From the NCBI GenBank assembly GCA_003140215.1, contig PLJL01000004.1, positions 2,142,192 to 2,206,191 of the forward strand: a stretch of DNA of 64,000 nucleotides, in the 5' to 3' direction. The position numbers and the translations under genes were made by a program. The notes below the pieces were generated by a model, which did no database searches, was not told the DNA's origin, and saw only the letters and a program-made list of their open reading frames with translations. Below, in pieces: positions 17,737 through 25,726 of the stretch. The DNA is from Vulcanimicrobiota bacterium. Its GTDB lineage: Bacteria > Vulcanimicrobiota > Vulcanimicrobiia > Vulcanimicrobiales > Vulcanimicrobiaceae. Every line of letters starts with the position of its first letter. The first letter of the stretch is position 1.

Positions 17737-18086
17737 GGCTGCAGCGCCGCGCGGTAGGCGCGGACCTCTTTAGCGACGCGCTCGTACTCCGCGTCGATCG
17801 CGGCGGCGCGTTCGCGTGCCCCGGTCAAGTTGCCGAGCCGCGCCCGCGCGTCGAGGTCCGACGCCAGCAGGTACACCGCGTTGGCGCCGATGTTGCCGGC
17901 GCTCCCTTTGATGCCGTGCGCGGCACGGGCGACCAGCGCCGCGTCGCCCGCCGCGAGGCCGTCCGCGAGCGTCGTGCGATGCTTCTTGCTGGTCTCGAGC
18001 GCCATCTCCAGCAACCTGGCGATGCCCTCGACGTCGTCCTCGAACGCTTCTTCGAGCCGCGTTAGGTCGAGTACGCCCCTATCCAC
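17733..18086 (-). CDS. HPt phosphotransfer protein
   Basis: A single-domain histidine phosphotransfer protein of about 117 residues. The phospho-acceptor lies in ARAAHGIKGSAGNIGA, the HxIKGSA-type HPt motif, on a four-helix bundle. GTG 18086 overlaps the end of the upstream hybrid kinase gene by eight bases (GTGGATAG), so the HPt is made with the kinase. In BarA-like systems this domain is fused to the kinase; here it has been split off as its own protein. No DNA-binding response regulator is next to it. It ends in a convergent overlap with rqcH. Confidence 0.9.
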   Translation of the reverse strand: MDRGVLDLTRLEEAFEDDVEGIARLLEMALETSKKHRTTLADGLAAGDAALVARAAHGIKGSAGNIGANAVYLLASDLDARARLGNLTGARERAAAIDAEYERVAKEVRAYRAALQP

Positions 18087-20832
18087 CGACGCCGACGCCG
18101 TTCCCGAACCGTTCGACGGCGTCGCGCAGCGCGGCGAGTTGGACGGGCTTGGCGAGATAGTCATCCATCCCGGCCGCCAAGCACGCTTCGCGGTCGCCGT
18201 CGAGCGCGTTCGCGGTCATCGCGATGATCGGAACGTGACCGCCCCGCGACGCCTCGCTACGCCTGATCTCGCGGGTCGCCTCGAAACCGTCGAGTTCGGG
18301 CATCTGACAATCCATCAGGACGAGGTCGTACGAGCGGTGCGCGAGCGCATCGATCGCCTCGCGACCGTCGGTCACCGCGTGCGCGCGGTAGCCCAGCTTC
18401 TTGAGCTGCTGCAGAGCCAGGGTCCGGTTCACCGGGTTGTCCTCGGCGACGAGGACCAGCACGCCTTCGCCGCGCGGCTCCTCGACCGCGTCGAGCGCGA
18501 TCGGTCCGACGGCCGGCATCGTGCCGCCCGCGAGCACGCGGGCGAGCACGTCCTGCAGCACCCCGCGCCGAATCGGCTTACGGATCACCGCGGCGAGCCC
18601 GACCTCGGCCCCAGCCGGATTGCCGTCTTCGGCGCCGCTCACCATCACCATCGGGACGTGCTCGAAGCCGGGCAGCGACCGCAGTCGGGCGGCAAGAGCA
18701 ATACCGTCGCCGCCGGCGCCGCGGTCGACGACGACCACGTCGAAGGCCCGCTCGCGCGCCGCGGTGGCAGCGGCGAGCTCCAGCGCCTGCTCCGCGTTGC
18801 CGGTGCTCGTGGCGACGGCACCCCAGGCCAAGAGATATTGCTCGACGACGTTGCGCGCCACCGTCTCGCCGTCGACGACGAGGATGCGCGCGCCGCGCAG
18901 CGTGTCGGCCTGCGGTTCGCCCTCCTCGTCGCCGGCGACGCTGCTCAGCGGAACCGCGAACCAAAACGTCGAGCCGCGGCCGATATCGCTCTCGAAGCCG
19001 ATCCGGCCCCCCATGAGCTCGACGATACGGCGCGAGATCGACAGGCCCAGGCCCGTGCCGCCGAAGCGCCGGCGCGTCGACTGATCGGCCTGTCGGAACG
19101 GCTCGAAGAGGCGCTCCGCCACCTCGGGCGCGATCCCGGGACCCGTGTCGGTCACCGAGAAGCGGAGCACGGCCGTCTGCTCCGCCTCGACGCGGTCGAC
19201 GACCGCGCGCACGGTGACGCTGCCTTGCGCCGTGAACTTGACGGCGTTCCCGAGCAGGTTCAAGAGCACTTGGCGCAGGCGGTCGGCGTCACCCAGGACG
19301 CGCCGCGGGACGTCGGGCGCGACGTACGTCGAAAGCGACAGGCGCTTCTTGCGCGCCGCGGCCGCGAGGATCTCGGTTGCGTTCTCGACGGCGACGGCCG
19401 GGGCGAACACGACGCGTTCGAGCTCCATGCGGCCGGCTTCGATCTTCGAAAAATCGAGGATGTCGTTGACGATCGCCAGCAGCGACGCCGCCGAATCACG
19501 TACCGTTGCGGCGTACTCACGCCCCTCCTCGGACAGCGGGGTTTGGAGCAGCAGCTCCGACATCCCGACCACCGCGTTGATCGGCGTACGGATCTCGTGG
19601 CTCATCGTCGCCAGGAACTGCGACTTCACTTCGGCCGCGTCGACGGCCCGATCGTGCGCGGCTCGGATCGCTTCGTCCGCGGTCTTGCGCTGGGTGATGT
19701 CGCGCAGGATGATGATCGTCTCGCCGAAGGCGTGCGTGAGGTTGCGTCCGCGCGCAATCTCGACCGGAAAGAGGTTGCCGCGCGAGTCGCACCCGACCGT
19801 CTCGGTGTTGAAAGGCTCGGGTACATCCGCGATCGACGCGTAGTCGGGCAGAATGCGCACGATCGGCGTTCCGATGAGGTCCTCGCTCACGAAGCCGAAG
19901 AGGGCGGCGGCCGCCGGGTTCACCGACGCGATGGCCGCGCGCTCGTCGAGCGCGATCAGCGCATCCGCGACGCCGTTGACGATTCCGCGCAAGCGCCGTT
20001 CGTTGGCCGCAAACACGCTCGACAGACGGTTCGTCTCGGCCAGCAGCGCGACAACCAGAAACGTCGTGGCGACCAGGACGTCGAGACGCGAGAGATACCA
20101 GCCCACGCTATAGCGCGCGCCGCCTAACGCGTTGAGCAACGCCTCGATGAGCAGCGCGGCCGTCGGAACCATCAGCCAGGCGTCGACCACGGTACGCTCG
20201 GCGCGGCGCTGCAGCATCACCAGCGTGCTCGCCGACAATACGGCGACGGCTCCGAGCGCAAGGTAGATGCCGATGAGGTACTGGCCGCCCTGCGAGAGCG
20301 GTGGCAGCGACTCGCCGAAGGTGAGCGTCAGCTGGATCGCGGCGAAGGCCGCGACGACCGTCGCGATGACGGCTGCGGTGGTGCGCCCGGTACGCACGCG
20401 CAGCCGGCCGTCGCGCGGAACGAGCACGACGTAGGCGGCAAATGCCGCGGGCAGCACCGTGTGCCACAGGATCCACAGGTATGTGGATGTACTCCCCGTC
20501 CGTCCGACGGTGAAGCCTCCCACGCCGGGGAACGTCAGGATGTACGGAACGAAGACGATCGCGCTGAACAGCACGCCGCACGCCAGCACCAGCAGCGACG
20601 GCTTGCGCGAAACGGCGAATTGTCCGAACAGGATCGTGACGGTGATCGCCAGTCCCATGAGAACCGCGCCGCCGTAGAGCGTGACGAAGCCCGGAAACGT
20701 CCCCACGACAACCCGCGCGACGGGGGCAGCGGCCAACGCGACCGCACCGAGCGACGCGATCGCAACGAGAGCCGCGCGACGCTGTTGCGGCGAGGCCGGC
20801 AGAGTCGCGAGATCGAGAGCCGGACTGTTCAC
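18079..20832 (-). CDS. Hybrid sensor histidine kinase with two receiver domains
   Basis: A 917-residue inner-membrane sensor. An N-terminal region with about eight hydrophobic helices (about 25-265, MASE-like) precedes a PAS domain (about 275-390). HisKA follows with the phospho-His in MSHEIRTPINAVVG (about 411), then HATPase (LLNLLGNAVKFT, DTGPGIAP, FGGTGLGLSI; about 515-635). The first receiver (about 645-765) begins ILVVDGE, lacking one acidic Mg ligand, but keeps a candidate Asp in VVVVDRG. The second receiver (about 785-905) is canonical: AEDNPVNR, LVLMDCQMPELDG, AMTANAL. Phosphate would pass to the adjacent HPt. The signal is unknown. The start is GTG 20832. Confidence 0.93.
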   Translation of the reverse strand: MNSPALDLATLPASPQQRRAALVAIASLGAVALAAAPVARVVVGTFPGFVTLYGGAVLMGLAITVTILFGQFAVSRKPSLLVLACGVLFSAIVFVPYILTFPGVGGFTVGRTGSTSTYLWILWHTVLPAAFAAYVVLVPRDGRLRVRTGRTTAAVIATVVAAFAAIQLTLTFGESLPPLSQGGQYLIGIYLALGAVAVLSASTLVMLQRRAERTVVDAWLMVPTAALLIEALLNALGGARYSVGWYLSRLDVLVATTFLVVALLAETNRLSSVFAANERRLRGIVNGVADALIALDERAAIASVNPAAAALFGFVSEDLIGTPIVRILPDYASIADVPEPFNTETVGCDSRGNLFPVEIARGRNLTHAFGETIIILRDITQRKTADEAIRAAHDRAVDAAEVKSQFLATMSHEIRTPINAVVGMSELLLQTPLSEEGREYAATVRDSAASLLAIVNDILDFSKIEAGRMELERVVFAPAVAVENATEILAAAARKKRLSLSTYVAPDVPRRVLGDADRLRQVLLNLLGNAVKFTAQGSVTVRAVVDRVEAEQTAVLRFSVTDTGPGIAPEVAERLFEPFRQADQSTRRRFGGTGLGLSISRRIVELMGGRIGFESDIGRGSTFWFAVPLSSVAGDEEGEPQADTLRGARILVVDGETVARNVVEQYLLAWGAVATSTGNAEQALELAAATAARERAFDVVVVDRGAGGDGIALAARLRSLPGFEHVPMVMVSGAEDGNPAGAEVGLAAVIRKPIRRGVLQDVLARVLAGGTMPAVGPIALDAVEEPRGEGVLVLVAEDNPVNRTLALQQLKKLGYRAHAVTDGREAIDALAHRSYDLVLMDCQMPELDGFEATREIRRSEASRGGHVPIIAMTANALDGDREACLAAGMDDYLAKPVQLAALRDAVERFGNGVGVGG

Positions 20833-20906
20833 GCCCGTTCCGCCTTCTCGGCCGGGGATCGGGCGCCCGTCGAAACCGCACTATCGAACGAAAAGAATCG
20901 GTAACA

Positions 20907-22013
20907 TCAGGCGCGTTCGACAAACATCGCATCGCCAAAAGAAAAGAAACGGTAACGCTTTTCGATCGCCACGCGATAGGCATTTCTCATGCGATCGTAA
21001 CCTGCGAACGCCGTAACGAGCACCAGCAACGTCGAGCGCGGCAGGTGGAAGTTGGTCAAGAGCGCGTCGACGACCTGAAACGTAAAGCCGGGCGTGACAA
21101 AGAGCGTCGTCTCCCCTTCCCCGGCGGGCACCCGTCCGTTGCCCAGCGCGGCTCCCTCCAGCGCCCGCAGAACGGTGGTCCCGGCCGCGATGACGCGGCG
21201 TCCTTCACCTTTGGCCGCAGCGATCGCCGCGGCGGTCTGCGCTGGGATCGCATACCGTTCGGCGTGCATCACGTGGTCGTCGACCGTCGCTCCGGCCAGC
21301 GGCCGAAACGTGCCCATACCCACGTCGAGGACGAGCGGCGCGACGATTACACCGCGCGCGCGGATCGTGTCGAGAACAGCGTGCGTGAAGTGTAACGACG
21401 CCGTCGGCGCGGCGACGCTGCCGGGCACGCGCGCGAACACGGTTTGATAGCGCGCGGCGCGCGCCGCGTCGCTCATCGCGTCCCGTGCCGCCTGCCCGTC
21501 GGCGCGGGGTGGCCGAAGGACGTACGGCGGGAGCGGAACCTCGCCGTGTGACTCGAGCAATCGGCCGACGTCGACATCCGCGTCGAAGCGCACGATGCGC
21601 GGACCATCCGGCAGGACGCCCACGACCGATACGCCCGCAGTGCCGATGCGAAGCCGCGTTCCGTCACGCAGCTTGCGGCCGGGGCGCACCAACGCCAGCC
21701 AGTCGCGCGCGGCCGGATCGAAAGCGGCCTGCGCGCTGGGGCGCAGCAGCAGCAGCTCGGCGGCGCCGCCACCGTCGCGAACCGCGCGCAGCCGGGCGCG
21801 CACCACCAGCGTCTCGTTGACCACCAGCACGTCGCCGGCACGCAGCAGCTCGGGAAAGTCCGCAAAGGTCAGATCACGCGTCGCATCGCCGGCGCCGACG
21901 GCGAGCAGGCGCGAGCCATCCCGTTGCGCGGCCGGCTCGCGCGCGACGAGCTCGTCGGGCAGCGCGTATTCGTACGCCGCCGTGTCACGGGGACCGCCTG
22001 CGGAGTCGCGCAA
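20907..22013 (-). CDS. queA: S-adenosylmethionine:tRNA ribosyltransferase-isomerase
   Basis: Transfers the ribosyl moiety of SAM to preQ1 in tRNA, making epoxyqueuosine. The 368-residue protein shows the family start (YALPDELVAREPAAQRDGSR), LVVNETLVVRARL, the conserved PTASLHFT and LDVGMGTFRPL segments and the C-terminal NFHLPRSTLLVLVTAFAG. TTG 22013 is the only reasonable start: no in-frame ATG or GTG exists before the conserved N-terminus. It begins four bases after the stop of the PilZ gene. Other queuosine genes are not in the window. Confidence 0.95.
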   Translation of the reverse strand: MRDSAGGPRDTAAYEYALPDELVAREPAAQRDGSRLLAVGAGDATRDLTFADFPELLRAGDVLVVNETLVVRARLRAVRDGGGAAELLLLRPSAQAAFDPAARDWLALVRPGRKLRDGTRLRIGTAGVSVVGVLPDGPRIVRFDADVDVGRLLESHGEVPLPPYVLRPPRADGQAARDAMSDAARAARYQTVFARVPGSVAAPTASLHFTHAVLDTIRARGVIVAPLVLDVGMGTFRPLAGATVDDHVMHAERYAIPAQTAAAIAAAKGEGRRVIAAGTTVLRALEGAALGNGRVPAGEGETTLFVTPGFTFQVVDALLTNFHLPRSTLLVLVTAFAGYDRMRNAYRVAIEKRYRFFSFGDAMFVERA

Positions 22014-22017
22014 TCCG

Positions 22018-22362
22018 TCAGCGGGCCGGAACGCGCCGGCCCTCCAGCTCGAGCAAGGTATGGAGCGTGCGACGCTTCTCCTCGCTCATCTCGACGAACA
22101 GGACACCGCAGGCAAAGGTGTCGCCGGCGACGGCCCGCACCCAGCGCACCTCGCCGCGCACCACCAGCGGCGGCGTACACTTGAACGCGAAGGCGTATTG
22201 CATCAGCGGCGGCAGATACGCATCCGAGAGCAAGCGCATCCCGGTCGCGCTGATGTCGGCGACGGTGCCGTGAAACCGCGCGAAGGCATGCTTGTCCTCG
22301 ATAACGACGCCGATCGACTTTCGCAACCGCATACTCGCCCGTTCGGGCCCGCCGTCAGCCAT
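22018..22362 (-). CDS. PilZ domain protein
   Basis: A single-domain protein of 114 residues. The N-terminal RLRKSIG could be the arginine motif (RxxxR is imperfect) and GTVADISATGMRLLSD matches the DxSxxG ligand motif that binds cyclic-di-GMP in PilZ proteins. Strands with VRGEVRWVRA and ACGVLFVEMSEEKR follow the PilZ barrel. It is an orphan effector; its target is not evident. The ATG overlaps the end of the SpoIID-like gene by eight bases, and it sits between that gene and queA in one operon. Confidence 0.85.
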   Translation of the reverse strand: MADGGPERASMRLRKSIGVVIEDKHAFARFHGTVADISATGMRLLSDAYLPPLMQYAFAFKCTPPLVVRGEVRWVRAVAGDTFACGVLFVEMSEEKRRTLHTLLELEGRRVPAR

Positions 22363-23350
22363 TGGTCAGCGTCGTTCCCGGAAAGTAAAAGGCCAGGATC
22401 TCGGCCGCCCCGGCGCCGCCGGCGGCGAAGAACTTCGTTCCCCACTGACACAACCCGACGCCGTGGCCGCGCCCCGCGCCTTCGATGAGCAGGCGCGGCG
22501 CAGGTTGCGCCGCATCGATGCGCACCGAGCGCAGCCACAGGCTGCGCACGACGTCGTAGCCGAGCGCGCGCCGGAAGTCCGCGACCGGGACCGTGGTCGA
22601 AGTCGCCCCCAGCAACGCCACGCCGCGCGGCCGTCCGGTGGCATCGGGTTGCGTGAGGAAGGTCCCCGTCAACGTTCCGCCGGTGCGCGCGCCGAACGCT
22701 GCGACGGCGCGTTCGAGCGGCACCGCGCGCGACCAGCGGTACTCCGGAGCGGCGGCGCAGTACGGGTCGGCGACGCCGCGCAGATAGGGCAGCGGCGCCC
22801 CGTTCCACACCGCCGCGACGTCGGCCGTGTGGCCGCCGCAGCACGACGAGTAGAACACCGACGCCAGACCACCGCCATAGGTGAGCGTGCGCCCGCGGCA
22901 GGTTTGGATCGCCGCTGTCGCGGCCGGATGCTCGGCATCGACGCCGCCCCATTGTTGATCGCTGTCGCCGGCTTGCACGTCCCACGGTCGCGAGAGCGAG
23001 CGGCGCGCGAGCGCAAACGTGCGCGCGACGATCGCCTGAGCTTGCAGAGCCGCGGTCGGCCACGACGGCGGCGACTCGAGCGGAACCACACCCTGCAAGT
23101 ACGCGTCGACGTCGATCGTGGTGACCAACGCCATCCTACCGTCGGGCATCCCGACGGTCGAGGGCGCACCGCGCCAGCGCTTTCCGGCGAAGCCGAACGT
23201 CCCGTCGGCGTACACGCGGGGCGTCTCGCCACGCACGTCGGCCGCGACGAGCACCCGAATCTGCGGCGACGTCGGATCCCACACGTCCAGCCCGCCCGTT
23301 CCGATCGTGGACGCTACGGCGAGCTTGAGGAACTCCGAGCGTGCGATCAT
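22355..23350 (-). CDS. SpoIID/LytB-domain protein (peptidoglycan lytic enzyme-like)
   Basis: About 331 residues with a weak N-terminal export signal (RSEFLKLAVASTIG). The SpoIID core is present: VDAYLQGVVPLESPPSWPTA with the catalytic-type Glu, AQAIVARTFAL, then FYSSCCGGHTADV and the C-terminal RGHGVGLCQWG. SpoIID cleaves glycan strands lacking stem peptides. In non-sporulating bacteria such proteins are thought to remodel the cell wall. ATG 23350 lies seven bases after the ruvB stop. The neighbouring penicillin-binding protein and PASTA kinase also point to envelope work. Confidence 0.9.
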   Translation of the reverse strand: MIARSEFLKLAVASTIGTGGLDVWDPTSPQIRVLVAADVRGETPRVYADGTFGFAGKRWRGAPSTVGMPDGRMALVTTIDVDAYLQGVVPLESPPSWPTAALQAQAIVARTFALARRSLSRPWDVQAGDSDQQWGGVDAEHPAATAAIQTCRGRTLTYGGGLASVFYSSCCGGHTADVAAVWNGAPLPYLRGVADPYCAAAPEYRWSRAVPLERAVAAFGARTGGTLTGTFLTQPDATGRPRGVALLGATSTTVPVADFRRALGYDVVRSLWLRSVRIDAAQPAPRLLIEGAGRGHGVGLCQWGTKFFAAGGAGAAEILAFYFPGTTLTNG

Positions 23351-23357
23351 GCGGGGC

Positions 23358-24434
23358 TCACAGCAGACGCTGCTGACGTTCCTCGCGCGGGCGCACGCCA
23401 AGGTGCGCGAGCGCGGCGGGCGTCGTTTTTCGGCCCTGCGCGGTGCGCTGCACGAAGCCGATCTTGAGCAGGTACGGCTCCACGACGTCTTCGAGCGTTT
23501 CCACGTCTTCGGTCAACGTCGCGGCGATCGCATTGATTCCCACCGGGCCGCCGCCGTACTGCGCCGCGATGGTGTCGAGATACGCGCGGTCGAGCCGGTC
23601 GAGCCCGCGCGCGTCGACGCCTTCGCGCCGCAGCGCTTCGTCGGCCACGTCCGCCGTGATCACCCCGCCGGCGCGGACCTCGGCGAAGTCGCGCACGCGG
23701 CGCAGCAGCCGGTTCGCCACGCGCGGCGTGCCGCGGCTGCGCTCGGCGATGGTTTGCGCGCCCTCGGGCTCCATCGCGATCTCGAGCACCCGTGCGCTGC
23801 GCTCGACGATGCGCCGCAGCTCGGCCGGCTCGTAGTACGCGAGGTGATGGACGATCCCGAAGCGGTCGCGCAGCGGCGCCGAGAGCATCCCGGCGCGTGT
23901 GGTCGCGCCGACGAGCGTGAAGCGTTTGAGCGGGAGCTTGAGCGTCTTGGCATACGCGCCGCGATCGACGACGAAGTCGATCTGGAAGTCCTCCATCGCC
24001 GGATAGAGATACTCTTCGACCACCGTGCCGAGGCGGTGGATCTCGTCGATGAACAGCACGTCGCCGTTCTCGAGCGCCGTCAGGATCCCGACGAGGTCCT
24101 TGGGCTTCTCGAGCGTCGGGCCGGAGGTCGGGCGCAGCGTTCCACCGGTCGCGCGCGCGATCAAGTTCGCCAGGGTCGTCTTCCCGAGGCCAGGCGGACC
24201 GGAGAACAACACGTGCTCGAGCGGCTCGCCCCGGCGCGCGGCGGCGTCGATGGCGATCCGAAGGTTGTCGACGATCTGTTCCTGGCCGACGTAGTCCTCG
24301 AACGTGCGCGGGCGCAACGTCGCACCGTACACCTCGTCTTCGAGCGTCGCGTCGGTGCCGACGACGCGCGGCTGCTCCTCTTCTGCGGGCGCGGCGTCGG
24401 GGCCGATGGTCTTCTTGCGGACCGAGTCGCTCAC
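23358..24434 (-). CDS. ruvB: Holliday junction branch migration ATPase RuvB
   Basis: Hexameric AAA+ motor that drives branch migration with RuvA. The 358 residues contain Walker A GPPGLGKTTLA, Walker B VLFIDEIHRL, sensor 1 GATTRAGML with the start of the arginine-finger segment PLRDRFGI, and the winged-helix C-terminus ending in the typical LGVRPREERQQRLL. GTG 24434 overlaps the ruvA stop as GTGA. The conserved N-terminal LRPRTFEDYVGQEQIVDNL is intact. Confidence 0.97.
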   Translation of the reverse strand: MSDSVRKKTIGPDAAPAEEEQPRVVGTDATLEDEVYGATLRPRTFEDYVGQEQIVDNLRIAIDAAARRGEPLEHVLFSGPPGLGKTTLANLIARATGGTLRPTSGPTLEKPKDLVGILTALENGDVLFIDEIHRLGTVVEEYLYPAMEDFQIDFVVDRGAYAKTLKLPLKRFTLVGATTRAGMLSAPLRDRFGIVHHLAYYEPAELRRIVERSARVLEIAMEPEGAQTIAERSRGTPRVANRLLRRVRDFAEVRAGGVITADVADEALRREGVDARGLDRLDRAYLDTIAAQYGGGPVGINAIAATLTEDVETLEDVVEPYLLKIGFVQRTAQGRKTTPAALAHLGVRPREERQQRLL

Positions 24435-25063
24435 GCGCGCGCTCCGGCGGTATTGCGGTGGCGGTAGATCTCGGCCAGCAGGGCTTCGGCGTCGCTGATC
24501 GATGGCGCACGCTCGAGCGTCTCCGCGATCATGGTCTCGGCCTCGCCGCGCTTGTACGCGAGCTGGAGCAGCACCGCGAGCGCTTCGCCGGCAAACTCCG
24601 GCATCGGCGGCTGATCCGGGACAGGACGCTGCGGTGCGTCCTGGATGAGCAAGAAGCGCGCGACCTTCCCTTGCAACTTGGCGACGATGTCGCGCGCCTT
24701 CTGTTGACCGATCCCGGGCAAGGTTTTCAAGAACGCGTGGTCGCCTTCGTCGATGGCCCGCGCGATCCGCCCCATCGGCGCCGAGAACGCGCGCGCCGCC
24801 GACTTCGGTCCGATCGACGCCACCGACAGCAACGCCTCGAAGAACTCGCGCTCGATCCCGTTGGTGAACCCGAAGAACGTGAACCGCCCCGCGTTGCCGT
24901 CGAGCGCGAAGTGCGCGTAGATCTCCAGCGTCGTCTCGCCCCCGCCCGGAACTTTGTCCGCGATACTGGGCGGCAGCACGACGTCGTACACGAGCCCGCC
25001 GGTCTCGACGCGCACGGACTCTCCCGCGCGTTCGAGCACGGTGCCGGATATTCTCGAAAACAC
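24431..25063 (-). CDS. ruvA: Holliday junction branch migration protein RuvA
   Basis: Binds four-way junctions and loads RuvB. The 210-residue protein has the OB-fold N-terminus (MFSRISGTVLERAGESVRVE) and helix-hairpin-helix motifs (FLKTLPGIGQQKARDIVAKL is the second). Its C-terminal UBA-like domain (AEALLAEIYRH) follows. The start GTG at 25063 comes directly after repeat copy 3, whose GGAG block is placed as its ribosome site. Its end is coupled to ruvB by GTGA. Confidence 0.96.
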   Translation of the reverse strand: MFSRISGTVLERAGESVRVETGGLVYDVVLPPSIADKVPGGGETTLEIYAHFALDGNAGRFTFFGFTNGIEREFFEALLSVASIGPKSAARAFSAPMGRIARAIDEGDHAFLKTLPGIGQQKARDIVAKLQGKVARFLLIQDAPQRPVPDQPPMPEFAGEALAVLLQLAYKRGEAETMIAETLERAPSISDAEALLAEIYRHRNTAGARA

Positions 25064-25120
25064 TCTAACGGCGCTCCGCCCTTGGCTCCGCGCCCCCCAC
25101 GCCCTTGGCGTGGGGCCCCC
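25064..25120 (-). repeat. Dispersed start-codon-abutting repeat, copy 3 (upstream of ruvA, short)
   Basis: A short copy keeping only the gene-proximal half. It has the hairpin CCCCACGCC-AAG-GGCGTGGGG, the GGCGCGGAGCC block and GGGCGGAGCGCCGTTAGA directly before the ruvA GTG. The distal GATGGACCGAGC block is missing; instead the element runs into the ruvC end 15 bases later. Its survival between two tightly coupled genes shows the gene-proximal part is the conserved unit. Confidence 0.85.
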
Positions 25121-25135
25121 GCAGCGGTCGCGCGC

Positions 25136-25726
25136 TCACGATTGCGACTTCGCGCGATTCCCCGAGGGCGCGCGTAGCAACAGGGTGGTAGCGCGGGAGC
25201 GGCGCTGGGGCATCACGACGCCGAGTTCGGCGAAGTGATTCCGTTGTGCTTCCACATTTGCGAAGGCGATGGCGAGCGCGAGCGCGTCGGAGACGTCGTC
25301 GGGCTGGGGCGGCGAGGCCAATCCGAGCAGTTGGACGACCATCCCCTTTACTTGTGCCTTGCTCGCCGAGCCGCTTCCGACGAGCGCGCGTTTCACCATC
25401 GCGTGAGCCAGGTCGTGGACTACGAGCGCGTTCGCTCCCGCGACGAGCGCGAGCACGCCGCGCGCGTGGCCCATCAGCACCGCGGTCTGCGGGTGTTCAT
25501 ACGCCGTCCACAGCTCTTCGACCACCATGCAGTCCGGGCGCGTCGCGCGTACGACCTCGACCATACCGTCGTGCAGCTGCACCAAACGGCGCTCGAGCGG
25601 CGCGTTGGGATTCGGCTGCAAGACGCCGCCCTCGACCAGACGCAGCCCGCCATCGCGCAGCTCGATGACGCCGTAGCCCGTCGTGCGCAGCCCGGGATCG
25701 ACGCCGAGGATGCGGCGCCCGTTCAT
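25136..25726 (-). CDS. ruvC: Holliday junction resolvase RuvC
   Basis: Cuts Holliday junctions after RuvAB migration. Catalytic acids are visible: Asp in ILGVDPGLRTTG (about 10), Glu in MVVEELW (about 71) and the DD..D set in PQPDDVSDALALAIA (about 142-146). The 196-residue length is slightly above the E. coli enzyme because of a basic C-terminal tail (PQRRSRATTLLLRAPSGNRA). ATG 25726 overlaps the stop of the PASTA kinase gene as ATGA. It is separated from ruvA by repeat copy 3. Confidence 0.96.
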   Translation of the reverse strand: MNGRRILGVDPGLRTTGYGVIELRDGGLRLVEGGVLQPNPNAPLERRLVQLHDGMVEVVRATRPDCMVVEELWTAYEHPQTAVLMGHARGVLALVAGANALVVHDLAHAMVKRALVGSGSASKAQVKGMVVQLLGLASPPQPDDVSDALALAIAFANVEAQRNHFAELGVVMPQRRSRATTLLLRAPSGNRAKSQS

